Origin: DATEJJ01 sp039649115
GTDB taxonomy: Bacteria; Actinomycetota; Actinomycetes; Mycobacteriales; Micromonosporaceae
Direction: 5' to 3'
Length of the DNA: 11,873 nt
NCBI GenBank assembly: GCA_039649115.1
Contig: JBBWZQ010000267.1
Location: 1-11,873 of the forward strand
Below are positions 5,282-11,873 of this stretch, in pieces. The stretch's first letter is position 1. Each line of letters begins with the position of its first letter. The notes beneath the pieces were generated by a model. It had not been told where the DNA came from. It searched no databases and saw nothing but the letters and a program-made list of their open reading frames with translations. A program made the translations under genes and the position numbers.

Positions 5282-7195
5282 ATGCCCCCGAACGCACTGT
5301 CCCGTCGACGCTCCCCCGGCCGGCGGCTGCACCGACGAACGCTGGTCGGCCTCACCGTCGGCGTGCTCACCGCGGTGGCGGCGATCCTGCCGCAGCAGGT
5401 CGCGCACGCCGCCGGCGAGACCGTCAACATCTGGCTGACCACCACCAACGACTCGGCCGGCCGCAACGTCACGCGCGGGCTGCAACAGCAGGCGCCGGTC
5501 GCGTTCGGCACCGGCACCGGCTCGGCCGGCCAGGTCGTGACGGTCAACGAGAACACCCGCTACCAGCAGTTCATCGGTGCCGGCGCATCGTTCACCGACA
5601 CCGCCGCCTGGCTGATGAACTCCAGCGGCGCGCTGACCGCGGCCACCCGCGGCGCGGTGATGACGAAGCTGTTCGACCCGGCCAACGGGATCGGCCTGGA
5701 CTTCCTGCGCAACCCCATGGGCGCCTCGGACCTGGCCCGGTTCAGCTACAGCTACGACGACGTGGCGGCCGGGCAGACCGACCCGGGCCTGGCCCGCTTC
5801 TCCATCAGCCACGACCTGGCCGACGTGGTGCCGCTGACCCGCCAGGCCCTGCAACTCAACCCCAACCTCAAGGTGCTCGGCTCGCCGTGGACCGCACCGC
5901 CGTGGATGAAGGACAACGGCAGCTACGTCCAGGGCTGGCTGCAGGCGCAGTACTACAGCGCATACGCGCAGTACTTCGTGAAGTACGTCCAGGCGTACGC
6001 CGCGCAGGGCATCCCCATCCACTACGTCACCCCGCAGAACGAGCCGGGCTGCTGCGCCGGGTATCCGTCGATGCAGTGGAACGCCAACGGGTTGGACTTC
6101 TTCACCGCCAGCAACCTGCTGCCGGCGCTGCACGCGGCCGGCCTGTCCACCAAGGTGCTGATCCACGACTGGAACTGGGACGGGTACAGCACCTGGGGGG
6201 CGCCGCTGCTCGCCGACAACGCCATCCGCGGCGACTCGCTGTTCGGCGGCATCGCCTGGCACGGGTACGGCGGCAACGTCAGCCAGCAGTCCACAGTGCA
6301 CAACCAGTACCCGGCGGTCGACGCGTTCGACACCGAGCACTCGGGCGGCACCTGGATCGCCAACCAGCAGAACGAGGACATGAACAACATCATCTCGTAC
6401 ACCCGGAACTGGGGCCGCACGGTCACCAAGTGGAGCCTGGCCGTCGACCAGAACATGGGACCGCACAACGGCGGCTGCGGTACCTGTACCGGGCTCATCA
6501 CCGTCCACAATGGAGATGGTCGTACCGGGCAGGTAGACTACACGGTCGAGTACTACGACACGGGCCACCTGACCAAGTTCGTGAAGCCCGGCGCGTACCG
6601 CATCGCCTCGACCGCGAACACCACCATCCCCAACGTGGCCTGGCTCAACCCGGACGGCTCCAAGGCCCTGGTCGCCTACAACGGCACCGGCAGCGCGCAG
6701 ACGCTGACCGTCAACTGGGGCACCGGCACGTTCAGCTACAGCATTCCGGCGGCCACCTCGGCGACCTTCACCTGGACCGGCACCCAGGGCTCCGGCGGCT
6801 CGGCCGGCCCGACCGGCCCGATCACCGGGCTCGGCGGCAAGTGCGTGGACGTGGCCGGAGCCAACCCGGCCAACGGCACCCAGGTGCAGCTGTTCACGTG
6901 CAACGGCACCAGCGCCCAGCAGTGGACGGTGGCGGCCGACGGCAGCGTGCAGTCGCTCGGCAAGTGCCTGGACGTCGCGGCCGGCGGCACGGCGGACGGC
7001 ACGAAGGTGCAGCTCTACGACTGCAACGGTTCGGCCGCCCAGAAATGGACCTACACCGCCGCTCGCGACCTGATCAACCCGCAGGCGAACAAGTGCCTGG
7101 ACGTGACCGGCGCGAGTTCGGCCGACGGCACCGCGTTGCAGATCTGGACCTGTACCGGCAGCACCAACCAGAAGTGGACGGTACCCATCGCATGA
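5282..7195 (+). CDS. Secreted GH30 beta-glucanase/glucosylceramidase-like enzyme with C-terminal CBM13
   Basis: A 637-aa protein. The signal peptide (1-43) has an Arg-rich start with HRRTLVGLTVG, possibly a Tat signal, and a likely cleavage after AHA43. The GH30 TIM barrel plus side beta-sandwich spans about 85-500. Key segments are QQFIGAGASFTDTAAW (95-110), LGSPWTAPPWMK (199-210), the acid/base Glu254 in VTPQNEPG, and the nucleophile Glu352 in DTEHSGG. A Gly/Pro linker (501-514) leads to a ricin-type beta-trefoil CBM13 (517-637) with three QxW repeats (Q546-W548, Q587-W589, Q630-W632). GH30 enzymes of this shape hydrolyse beta-1,6-glucan, related beta-glucosides or glucosylceramide; the exact substrate is uncertain. 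The lectin module would hold the enzyme on a polysaccharide. The ATG at 5282 has AAAGGA 5 nt upstream. Its last 4 nt overlap the GH18 gene, so the two are co-transcribed and translationally coupled. Confidence 0.93.
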   Translation: MPPNALSRRRSPGRRLHRRTLVGLTVGVLTAVAAILPQQVAHAAGETVNIWLTTTNDSAGRNVTRGLQQQAPVAFGTGTGSAGQVVTVNENTRYQQFIGAGASFTDTAAWLMNSSGALTAATRGAVMTKLFDPANGIGLDFLRNPMGASDLARFSYSYDDVAAGQTDPGLARFSISHDLADVVPLTRQALQLNPNLKVLGSPWTAPPWMKDNGSYVQGWLQAQYYSAYAQYFVKYVQAYAAQGIPIHYVTPQNEPGCCAGYPSMQWNANGLDFFTASNLLPALHAAGLSTKVLIHDWNWDGYSTWGAPLLADNAIRGDSLFGGIAWHGYGGNVSQQSTVHNQYPAVDAFDTEHSGGTWIANQQNEDMNNIISYTRNWGRTVTKWSLAVDQNMGPHNGGCGTCTGLITVHNGDGRTGQVDYTVEYYDTGHLTKFVKPGAYRIASTANTTIPNVAWLNPDGSKALVAYNGTGSAQTLTVNWGTGTFSYSIPAATSATFTWTGTQGSGGSAGPTGPITGLGGKCVDVAGANPANGTQVQLFTCNGTSAQQWTVAADGSVQSLGKCLDVAAGGTADGTKVQLYDCNGSAAQKWTYTAARDLINPQANKCLDVTGASSADGTALQIWTCTGSTNQKWTVPIA

Positions 7196-8574
7196 CAAGC
7201 AAGAGAATGCTGGCGGCCGCGGCGGCGCTTCCCCTGGTCGCGGCCGGCCTGATCGTCGGCACCGGCGGTCCCGCGGCGGCGGCGGCCAACCCCGGCCCGG
7301 GCTTTCCGGCCCACTACGCCGCACCCTACGTCGAGACGTGGAACTCGCCGTCGGCGATGACGGCCGCCGCGAGCGCGACCGGCAACAAGTTCTACACGCT
7401 GGCGTTCGTGATCAGCGGTGGCGGCTGCGCCGCCACCCTCAACGGCAACACCGCCATCAGCGACGCCGGCTGGAACAGCGCCATCAACAGCCTGCGCGCC
7501 TCCGGCGGCGACGTGATCGCGTCGTTCGGCGGCGCGGCCGGCACCGAGCTGGCACAGGCGTGCACCTCGGTGTCGACGCTGCAGGCGCAGTACAAGGCGG
7601 TCATCGACCAGCTCAACCTGACCCGCGTCGACCTCGACATCGAAGGCGCTCCGCTCGCCGACACGGCCGCCAACGACCGGCGCAACCAGGCGCTGGCCAA
7701 CCTCCAGGTGCAGTACGCGGCCGCCGGGCGGACGCTGGCGGTGGACTACACCCTGCCGGTGCTGCCCTCCGGCCTGTTGAGCGATTCGTTGAGCCTGCTC
7801 AACAACGCCAAGAGCCACAACCTGAACGTCAACCTCGTCAACATCATGACGATGGACTACGGCCCCGCCATGGACATGGGCCAGGCGGCGATCAACGCGG
7901 CGAACGCCCTGCACGGCCAGCTCGGCTCGATCTGGAACACCAAGACGTCCGCGCAACTGTGGGCGATGGAGGGCAACACGCCGATGATCGGCGTCAACGA
8001 CACCAGCGCCGAGGTGTTCACCACCGGCAACGCCGCGACCCTGGAGAGCTTCGCGGCCGCCAACGGCATCCAGGAGCTGTCGTTCTGGTCACTGGGCCGG
8101 GACAACTCCGGTGCCAGCGGCACACCGCAGAGCACGTACCAGTTCACCAACACGTTCAAGGCGATCGCCGGCGGCGGCTCCGGCGGGGGCGGCGGCGGTG
8201 CCACCCCGATCCACGGCTACGGCGGCAAGTGCGTGGACGTGGCCGCGGCGAATTCGGCCAACGGTACGGCCATCCAGCTCTACACCTGCAACGGCACCGG
8301 CGCTCAACAGTGGACACACAGCGGCAGCACGCTGCAGGCGCTGGGCAAGTGCATGGACGTCAGCGCCGCCGGTACCGCGAACGGCACCAGGGTCCAGCTC
8401 TACGACTGCAACGGCACCGGCGCCCAGCAGTGGACCCAGGGGGCGAACGGCAGCCTCGTCAACACCAACTCCGGCAAGTGCCTCGACGCCACCGGTCCGA
8501 GTTCCGCGGACGGCACGCCCCTGCAGATCTGGTCCTGCGGCGGCGGCGCCAACCAGAGCTGGACGCTCGGCTGA
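7192..8574 (+). CDS. Secreted GH18 chitinase-like enzyme with C-terminal CBM13
   Basis: A 460-aa protein with a signal peptide (about 1-32, Ala-rich). The GH18 barrel (about 37-326) contains FYTLAFVISGGGC (67-79), GGDVIASFGGAAG (105-117), the catalytic strand TRVDLDIEG (144-152) with proton donor Glu151, and NIMTMDYG (217-224). The usual DGxDxDxE motif lacks its first Asp (Thr144-Arg145 instead of Asp-Gly). This is seen in a recognised GH18 branch (Pyrococcus ChiA-like, with DFDIEG), and the Asp-x-Asp-x-Glu core is intact. A Gly-rich linker (327-336) leads to CBM13 (338-460) with QxW motifs at 372-374, 412-414 and 455-457. It probably cleaves chitin or chitooligosaccharides outside the cell. 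The ATG at 7192 overlaps the GH30 stop (ATGA) and has no clear ribosome-binding site, so translation should depend on the upstream gene. Confidence 0.92.
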   Translation: MTSKRMLAAAAALPLVAAGLIVGTGGPAAAAANPGPGFPAHYAAPYVETWNSPSAMTAAASATGNKFYTLAFVISGGGCAATLNGNTAISDAGWNSAINSLRASGGDVIASFGGAAGTELAQACTSVSTLQAQYKAVIDQLNLTRVDLDIEGAPLADTAANDRRNQALANLQVQYAAAGRTLAVDYTLPVLPSGLLSDSLSLLNNAKSHNLNVNLVNIMTMDYGPAMDMGQAAINAANALHGQLGSIWNTKTSAQLWAMEGNTPMIGVNDTSAEVFTTGNAATLESFAAANGIQELSFWSLGRDNSGASGTPQSTYQFTNTFKAIAGGGSGGGGGGATPIHGYGGKCVDVAAANSANGTAIQLYTCNGTGAQQWTHSGSTLQALGKCMDVSAAGTANGTRVQLYDCNGTGAQQWTQGANGSLVNTNSGKCLDATGPSSADGTPLQIWSCGGGANQSWTLG

Positions 8575-8602
8575 CCGGTCCGTACACCATCGTTGTTGAG
8601 CC

Positions 8603-8630
8603 TGGCCTCCGCCCGCGACGGCGGAGGCCA
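8603..8630. terminator. Strong hairpin after the GH18 gene
   Basis: An 11-bp perfect stem, TGGCCTCCGCC pairing with GGCGGAGGCCA, with a 6-nt loop (CGCGAC) begins 28 nt past the GH18 stop. There is no T-run, as is common for actinobacterial terminators. It should end the GH30-GH18 transcript and may also act on minus-strand transcription from the chemoreceptor gene. Confidence 0.6.
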
Positions 8631-8650
8631 CGCTCACTGCCTCCAGGTCC

Positions 8651-8720
8651 GCTCCGCGGGGCGCTTGAGCTGCCTCGCGGATCCGCAAGCTCCAGGCGCA
8701 AGGCGCCGCCGCGCCCCGCC
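8651..8720. repeat. Nested palindromic element between the GH18 and chemoreceptor genes
   Basis: GCGGGGCGC (8656-8664) is the exact complement of GCGCCCCGC (8711-8719), a 9-bp stem closing about 46 nt. That interval holds a perfect 10-bp palindrome, GCGGATCCGC (8677-8686), and a further imperfect pairing between GCGCTTGAGC and the CAAGCTCCAGGCGC region. It lies 5 nt past the chemoreceptor stop and may serve as that gene's terminator. The structure also resembles dispersed intergenic palindromic repeats of GC-rich actinomycetes; copy number cannot be seen from one window. Confidence 0.4.
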
Positions 8721-8724
8721 GCGC

Positions 8725-10368
8725 TCACACCCTGAAGTGGTCGACGGCCAGGCGCAGTTGGGTGGACAGCCGGGCCAGCTGCGCGGCGGCGTCCTGCGCC
8801 TGGCCGATGCCGGCGGTGGTGTTCTCCGACTCCTGCGCGACCGCGGTGATCTGTTCGCTGATGTGCGCGGAACCGGTCGCCGCCTGGCTGACGTTGCGGC
8901 TCATCTCGGTGGTGGTCGCGGTCTGCTCCTCGACGGCCGAGGCGATGGTGGTCTGGTAGTCGCTGACCCTCGCGATGATCTCGCTGATCTGGGTGGTGGC
9001 GGCCACCGCGGCGCCGGTGTCGTGCTGGATCGCCTCGACCAGCCGGGAGATGTTCTCGGTGGCCTTGGCGGTCTCCTGCGCCAGGTCCTTGACCTCGCTC
9101 GCCACCACGGCGAAGCCCTTGCCCGCGTCGCCGGCACGGGCGGCCTCGATGGTGGCGTTCAGCGCCAGGAGGTTGGTCTGCGCCGCGATCGCGGTGATCA
9201 TCTTGATGACGGTGCCGATCTGCGCGGACGAGGCGTCCAGCTGGCTGATGGTCTGCGTGGTGCTGGTGCCCAGCGACACCGCCTCCGCCGCGACATGGGC
9301 GGCCTCGGCGGCGTTGTGCGCGATCTCGCGGATCGACGCGCCCATCTCCTCCGCCCCGGCGGCCATGGTGGCGACGTTGCGGGTGATCTGTTCGGCCGCG
9401 GCCGAGACGCCGCTGGCCTGGGTTGCGGACTGGTGCGCCGAGTCGGCGATGCGGCCGCTGACCGCGGACAGGTCCCGGGACGACGTGTCCAGGCTGGCGG
9501 CGCTGTCCGCGACGGTGGTCAGCGCCGTGCGCAGCGCCCCGGTCGCGCGGTCCAGGGACTGGGCCATCGCACCGATCTCGTCCTTGCCTTGCACGTCGGC
9601 CGCGCGGGTCAGGTCACCACTCGCGAGCTTGTCCAACACGTGGACCATCCGGCCCACCCGGGCGGTGATCAGCTTGGCGACCGCCAAGCCGACCGCCGCG
9701 GCCAGCAGCGTGGCCAGTGCCCCGATGATGATCATTGTTCGCTCGCTGCGGCTGGCATCCCGGCGGGCCGCCGCGGCCTCGTTGGCGGCCACCGTGGTCT
9801 CCTGGACGAACAGCGCGTCCATCGGCCCGGAGAAGCCCTCGTCGGCCTGGGTGAGCGGCCCGGCGATGGCCTGCAGAGCCGCGGTCGTGTCGCCGCGCTG
9901 GGCGGCGGGGATCACCAGGGTGTCGCGGACCTGCCGCCACCGGGTCTGCGCGGCGCGGGCGTCGGCGAGCAGCCCGGCGCGGGTGGCGTCCAGCGCGCCG
10001 CCGTGGTCGCGGCCGTAGTCTTCCAGGGCGGTGTCGACCGCCTGGTCCGCCTCGTGGATGGCGGTCAACATGTCGGCCCGACCGCCGGCCGGCACCACCG
10101 CGAGGTCGCGGATGTCGCGGCGGGCGTCGCCGACGCCGTCGCGGACCCGCGCGAGGTCGGCCAGCGGCAGCGCGGTGTGGGTGTACAGGTCGGTGGCCTG
10201 GCCGCTGGTGGTGTGCAGCGCGGCGACCCCCGACCACAGCACCAGACCGGCGCCCAGCACGGCCAGCGCCACCGGCGCCAGAATCTTGGTGCGCAGCCGG
10301 CGGTCCGCGACCCAGCCGCGCCAACCCCGACCCGCACGCCCCGCAGCCGTACCCACCGATGACACCAT
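8725..10368 (-). CDS. Methyl-accepting chemotaxis protein (orphan chemoreceptor)
   Basis: A 547-aa transmembrane chemoreceptor. TM1 is about 29-50, followed by an extracellular helical sensor (about 51-208, four-helix-bundle type), TM2 about 211-232, a HAMP domain about 233-285, and a long coiled-coil signalling domain to the end. The conserved hairpin tip IAAQTNLLALNATIEAARAG (394-413), continuing through DAGKGFAVVASEVKDLA, is the CheA/CheW contact and is diagnostic. There is no C-terminal CheR/CheB pentapeptide. The ATG at 10368 is preferred because GAAGGG lies 6 nt upstream; an earlier in-frame ATG at 10422 has no ribosome-binding site. No che or flagellar genes are present, so it must work with a chemotaxis cluster elsewhere. 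Being next to hydrolases, it could sense their products, but its ligand is unknown. It is divergent from the MFS gene. Confidence 0.95.
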   Translation of the reverse strand: MVSSVGTAAGRAGRGWRGWVADRRLRTKILAPVALAVLGAGLVLWSGVAALHTTSGQATDLYTHTALPLADLARVRDGVGDARRDIRDLAVVPAGGRADMLTAIHEADQAVDTALEDYGRDHGGALDATRAGLLADARAAQTRWRQVRDTLVIPAAQRGDTTAALQAIAGPLTQADEGFSGPMDALFVQETTVAANEAAAARRDASRSERTMIIIGALATLLAAAVGLAVAKLITARVGRMVHVLDKLASGDLTRAADVQGKDEIGAMAQSLDRATGALRTALTTVADSAASLDTSSRDLSAVSGRIADSAHQSATQASGVSAAAEQITRNVATMAAGAEEMGASIREIAHNAAEAAHVAAEAVSLGTSTTQTISQLDASSAQIGTVIKMITAIAAQTNLLALNATIEAARAGDAGKGFAVVASEVKDLAQETAKATENISRLVEAIQHDTGAAVAATTQISEIIARVSDYQTTIASAVEEQTATTTEMSRNVSQAATGSAHISEQITAVAQESENTTAGIGQAQDAAAQLARLSTQLRLAVDHFRV

Positions 10369-10420
10369 GGCCTGCCCTTCACGGTCACAGCGCGGCTCGC
10401 TGTACTCGACAACTCCGCCC

Positions 10421-10446
10421 ATCGGTCACGCCGGGCCGGACCTGAG
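10421..10446 (-). promoter_or_regulatory. FliA-like motility promoter candidate for the chemoreceptor gene
   Basis: On the minus strand, CTCA (10446-10443), a 16-nt spacer and ACCGAT (10426-10421) resemble the CTCA-N15-17-GCCGAA motif I recall for FliA-family sigma factors of Actinoplanes. CTCA matches fully and 4 of 6 bases of the -10 match. It would start transcription near 10412 and rules out the ATG at 10422 as a start. The remaining divergent gap holds a TAGGCT (10456-10461) that could be a -10 for the MFS gene, but with no convincing -35. Confidence 0.35.
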
Positions 10447-10508
10447 GCGGGACGGTAGGCTCGTACCCGGCGGCCCCGGCTGATCATCGGGTCGGAGGAG
10501 GAGCACCT

Positions 10509-11753
10509 GTGACACCCGCACGCGACCGGGCCGCCGCGACGCTCCCGCACCCCTCCCCCGGAACCCACCGGGTACGCAAGGCCGAGGGCGCCGTCTACAT
10601 CGCGTTCGCGGGCAGCGGCTTCGCGTTCGCGAGCTGGGCCGCCCGCATCCCGCAGGTACGCGACCGGCTGCACCTCGACCCGGGCACGCTCGGGCTGGTC
10701 CTGCTCTGCATCGCGATCGGGTCCATCATCGCGATGCCGCTGGCCGGCGTCGTCGTCACCCGCCTGGGCGAGGCGCGCAGCATCACCATCATGTCGCTGA
10801 TCCTGGCCGCCGGCCTGGCCACCGTGGCGGTCGGCCAGTTGCGGGGGGTCGCGCCGGTCGCCGCCGGGCTGTTCCTCGTCGGCTTCGGCAACGGCACCTG
10901 GGACGTGGCGATGAACGTCCAGGGTGCCGCCGTGGAGCAGGAACTGGGCCGGGCCATCCTGCCCAAGTTCCACGCCGGCTGGAGCGTCGGTACGGTGGCC
11001 GGCGCCGCCATCGGGGCCGCGATGGTCGCGCTGGACGTACCGGTCACCGCCCACCTGCTCGCGGTCGCCCTCCTCGTCGCGCTCGCCGTACCGGTCTCCA
11101 CGCGCGGCTTCCTGCCGCCGCACGCGGATGCCGGCGAGCACGACCCGGCCGACCGGCCCCGGCGCAACCCGCTCAAGGCGTGGACCGAACCGCGGACGCT
11201 CCTCATCGGCTTCTTCGTGCTGTGCATGGCCTTCACCGAAGGCACCGGCAACGACTGGCTCAGCATCGCGCTCATCGACGGTTACCGCGTGCCGGCGGCC
11301 CTCGGCACGCTCACCTTCGCCCTGTTCCTGGCCGCCATGACAACCGGCCGCTGGTTCGGCCCCGCCCTCATCGACCGGTACGGCCGGGTGCCCGCGCTGC
11401 GCGCCTCGGCCGCCGCCGCGCTCGCCGGCCTGCTGACGGTGGTCTTCGGCCAGATCGTCCCGCTGGCCATGCTCGGCGCGGTGCTCCTCGGCCTCGGCAC
11501 CGCGCTGGGCTTCCCGGTCGGGCTCAGCGCGGCCGCCGACGACCCCCGCCACGCCGCCGGCCGGGTCAGCGTGGCCGCCTCCATCGGCTACGTCGCCTTC
11601 CTCGCCGGCCCACCGGTCATCGGCTTCCTCGGCGACCGCGTCGGAGTGCTGCGCGGCCTGACCATCACCGCCGTCCTGCTCGCCATCGCGGTCGTCGCCG
11701 CGTCCGCCACCGCCCCGCTCCCGACGGCGACCGAAGAGCCCGGCGGCGGATAG
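10509..11753 (+). CDS. MFS transporter, YbjJ/MosC-like
   Basis: A 414-aa integral membrane protein with about 12 hydrophobic segments in two halves, separated by a charged cytoplasmic loop (about 200-228). Family marks are FASWAARIPQVRDRL (40-54), a loop 2-3 motif GVVVTRLGEARS (80-91), GFGNGTWDVAMNVQGAAVE (125-143), FTEGTGNDWLS (242-252), and a second-half loop motif ALIDRYGRVPALR (286-298). These resemble the E. coli YbjJ and rhizobial MosC branch of the major facilitator superfamily, whose substrates are poorly known. Sugar, sugar-derivative or drug transport are all possible. The GTG at 10509 has GGAGGAGGAG (10494-10503) upstream. The gene is divergent from the chemoreceptor and ends 4 nt before the stop of the CBM13 remnant on the other strand. 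A role in taking up the hydrolases' products is not shown by the sequence. Confidence 0.88.
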   Translation: MTPARDRAAATLPHPSPGTHRVRKAEGAVYIAFAGSGFAFASWAARIPQVRDRLHLDPGTLGLVLLCIAIGSIIAMPLAGVVVTRLGEARSITIMSLILAAGLATVAVGQLRGVAPVAAGLFLVGFGNGTWDVAMNVQGAAVEQELGRAILPKFHAGWSVGTVAGAAIGAAMVALDVPVTAHLLAVALLVALAVPVSTRGFLPPHADAGEHDPADRPRRNPLKAWTEPRTLLIGFFVLCMAFTEGTGNDWLSIALIDGYRVPAALGTLTFALFLAAMTTGRWFGPALIDRYGRVPALRASAAAALAGLLTVVFGQIVPLAMLGAVLLGLGTALGFPVGLSAAADDPRHAAGRVSVAASIGYVAFLAGPPVIGFLGDRVGVLRGLTITAVLLAIAVVAASATAPLPTATEEPGGG

Positions 11754-11757
11754 CTGA

Positions 11758-11873
11758 TCAGCCGGTCAGTGACCAACTCTGGTTGCCGCCGCCGTTGCAC
11801 GTGTAGATCTCCACCTGGGTACCGCCTTGGCCTTGGTGGTGGCGTAGGTGTCGCTTGTGGACAGACCGCTGGG
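11758..11873 (-). pseudogene. C-terminal end of a CBM13 (ricin-B lectin) protein, apparently frameshifted; partial
   Basis: Reading the minus strand to the TGA at 11758-11760 gives GTQVEIYTCNGGGNQSWSL and then TG. This is the last part of a ricin-type beta-trefoil repeat with its QxW motif, very like the end of the GH18 protein in this window (GTPLQIWSCGGGANQSWTL). Upstream in the same frame the residues become Arg/His-rich (KRHLRHHQGQGG) and no longer resemble the module. Another frame there reads SGLSTSDTYATTKA, a more protein-like stretch. Joining them needs one extra or two fewer bases near 11824-11831. This suggests a frameshifted or truncated gene for a third CBM13 protein, or a sequencing error. 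The main part lies beyond the right edge. Confidence 0.55.

Noticed and set aside
5050..7191. Reading the GH18 frame upstream to give a protein of more than 1100 aa
   Set aside because: The part before 7192 is low-complexity Arg-rich sequence out of frame with the GH30 gene; a signal peptide begins exactly at the ATG at 7192.
10369..10422. Upstream ATG start (10422) for the chemoreceptor
   Set aside because: No ribosome-binding site, and it overlaps the candidate promoter -10; the ATG at 10368 has GAAGGG at good distance.
10433..10461. Promoter for the MFS gene with -10 TAGGCT
   Set aside because: The -10 is acceptable, but no TTGAC-like -35 exists at 16-19 nt, so I do not list it as a feature.
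1..11873. CRISPR arrays, tRNA or rRNA genes, insertion sequences, phage or defence genes
   Set aside because: No regularly spaced repeats, tRNA-like folds, transposase or integrase motifs, or defence domains were found on either strand.

Overview
The window is very GC-rich (over 70% in most genes, with strong G/C at third codon positions). It carries secreted glycoside hydrolases with C-terminal ricin-type (CBM13) lectin modules, IclR regulators and a methyl-accepting chemotaxis protein. This combination suggests a filamentous actinomycete, and the chemoreceptor points to a lineage with motile cells or spores, such as Actinoplanes-like Micromonosporaceae. The family assignment is inference; no rRNA or housekeeping marker is present.

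Layout, left to right. (1) 1-598, minus: 5' part of a lipoprotein substrate-binding protein of a branched-chain-amino-acid-type ABC importer, lower in GC than its surroundings. (2) 599-978: divergent control region with a good promoter in each direction, an inverted repeat on one -35 box, and a 44-codon small ORF with a strong ribosome-binding site that overlaps the next gene by 4 nt. (3) 979-1752, plus, and 1754-2581, minus: two IclR-family regulators tail to tail, one base apart. (4) 2686-4947, minus: secreted GH3 beta-glucosidase/exo-beta-glucanase. (5) 4948-5281: AT-rich divergent promoter region with two inverted repeats at the plus-strand promoter and a long repeat-containing leader. (6) 5282-7195 and 7192-8574, plus: GH30 beta-glucanase-like enzyme and GH18 chitinase-like enzyme, overlapping by ATGA, each with a C-terminal CBM13. 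(7) 8575-8724: hairpin-rich spacer. (8) 8725-10368, minus: two-transmembrane chemoreceptor. (9) 10509-11753, plus: MFS transporter of YbjJ/MosC-like type. (10) 11758-11873, minus: C-terminal end of another CBM13 that appears frameshifted or truncated.

Together the core (979-8574) reads as a regulated extracellular polysaccharide-degradation locus. GH30 and GH18 enzymes carrying the same lectin module would attack beta-glucan and chitin-type polymers, and the GH3 enzyme would trim the released oligosaccharides. Beta-glucan plus chitin is the composition of fungal cell walls, so a mycolytic role is a reasonable but untested hypothesis. The two IclR proteins are the obvious candidate regulators. 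I found no CRISPR array, tRNA, rRNA, insertion sequence or defence system. The less expected items are the IclR-coupled small ORF, the palindromes at the GH30 promoter, a FliA-like promoter candidate before the chemoreceptor, and the broken CBM13 at the right edge.
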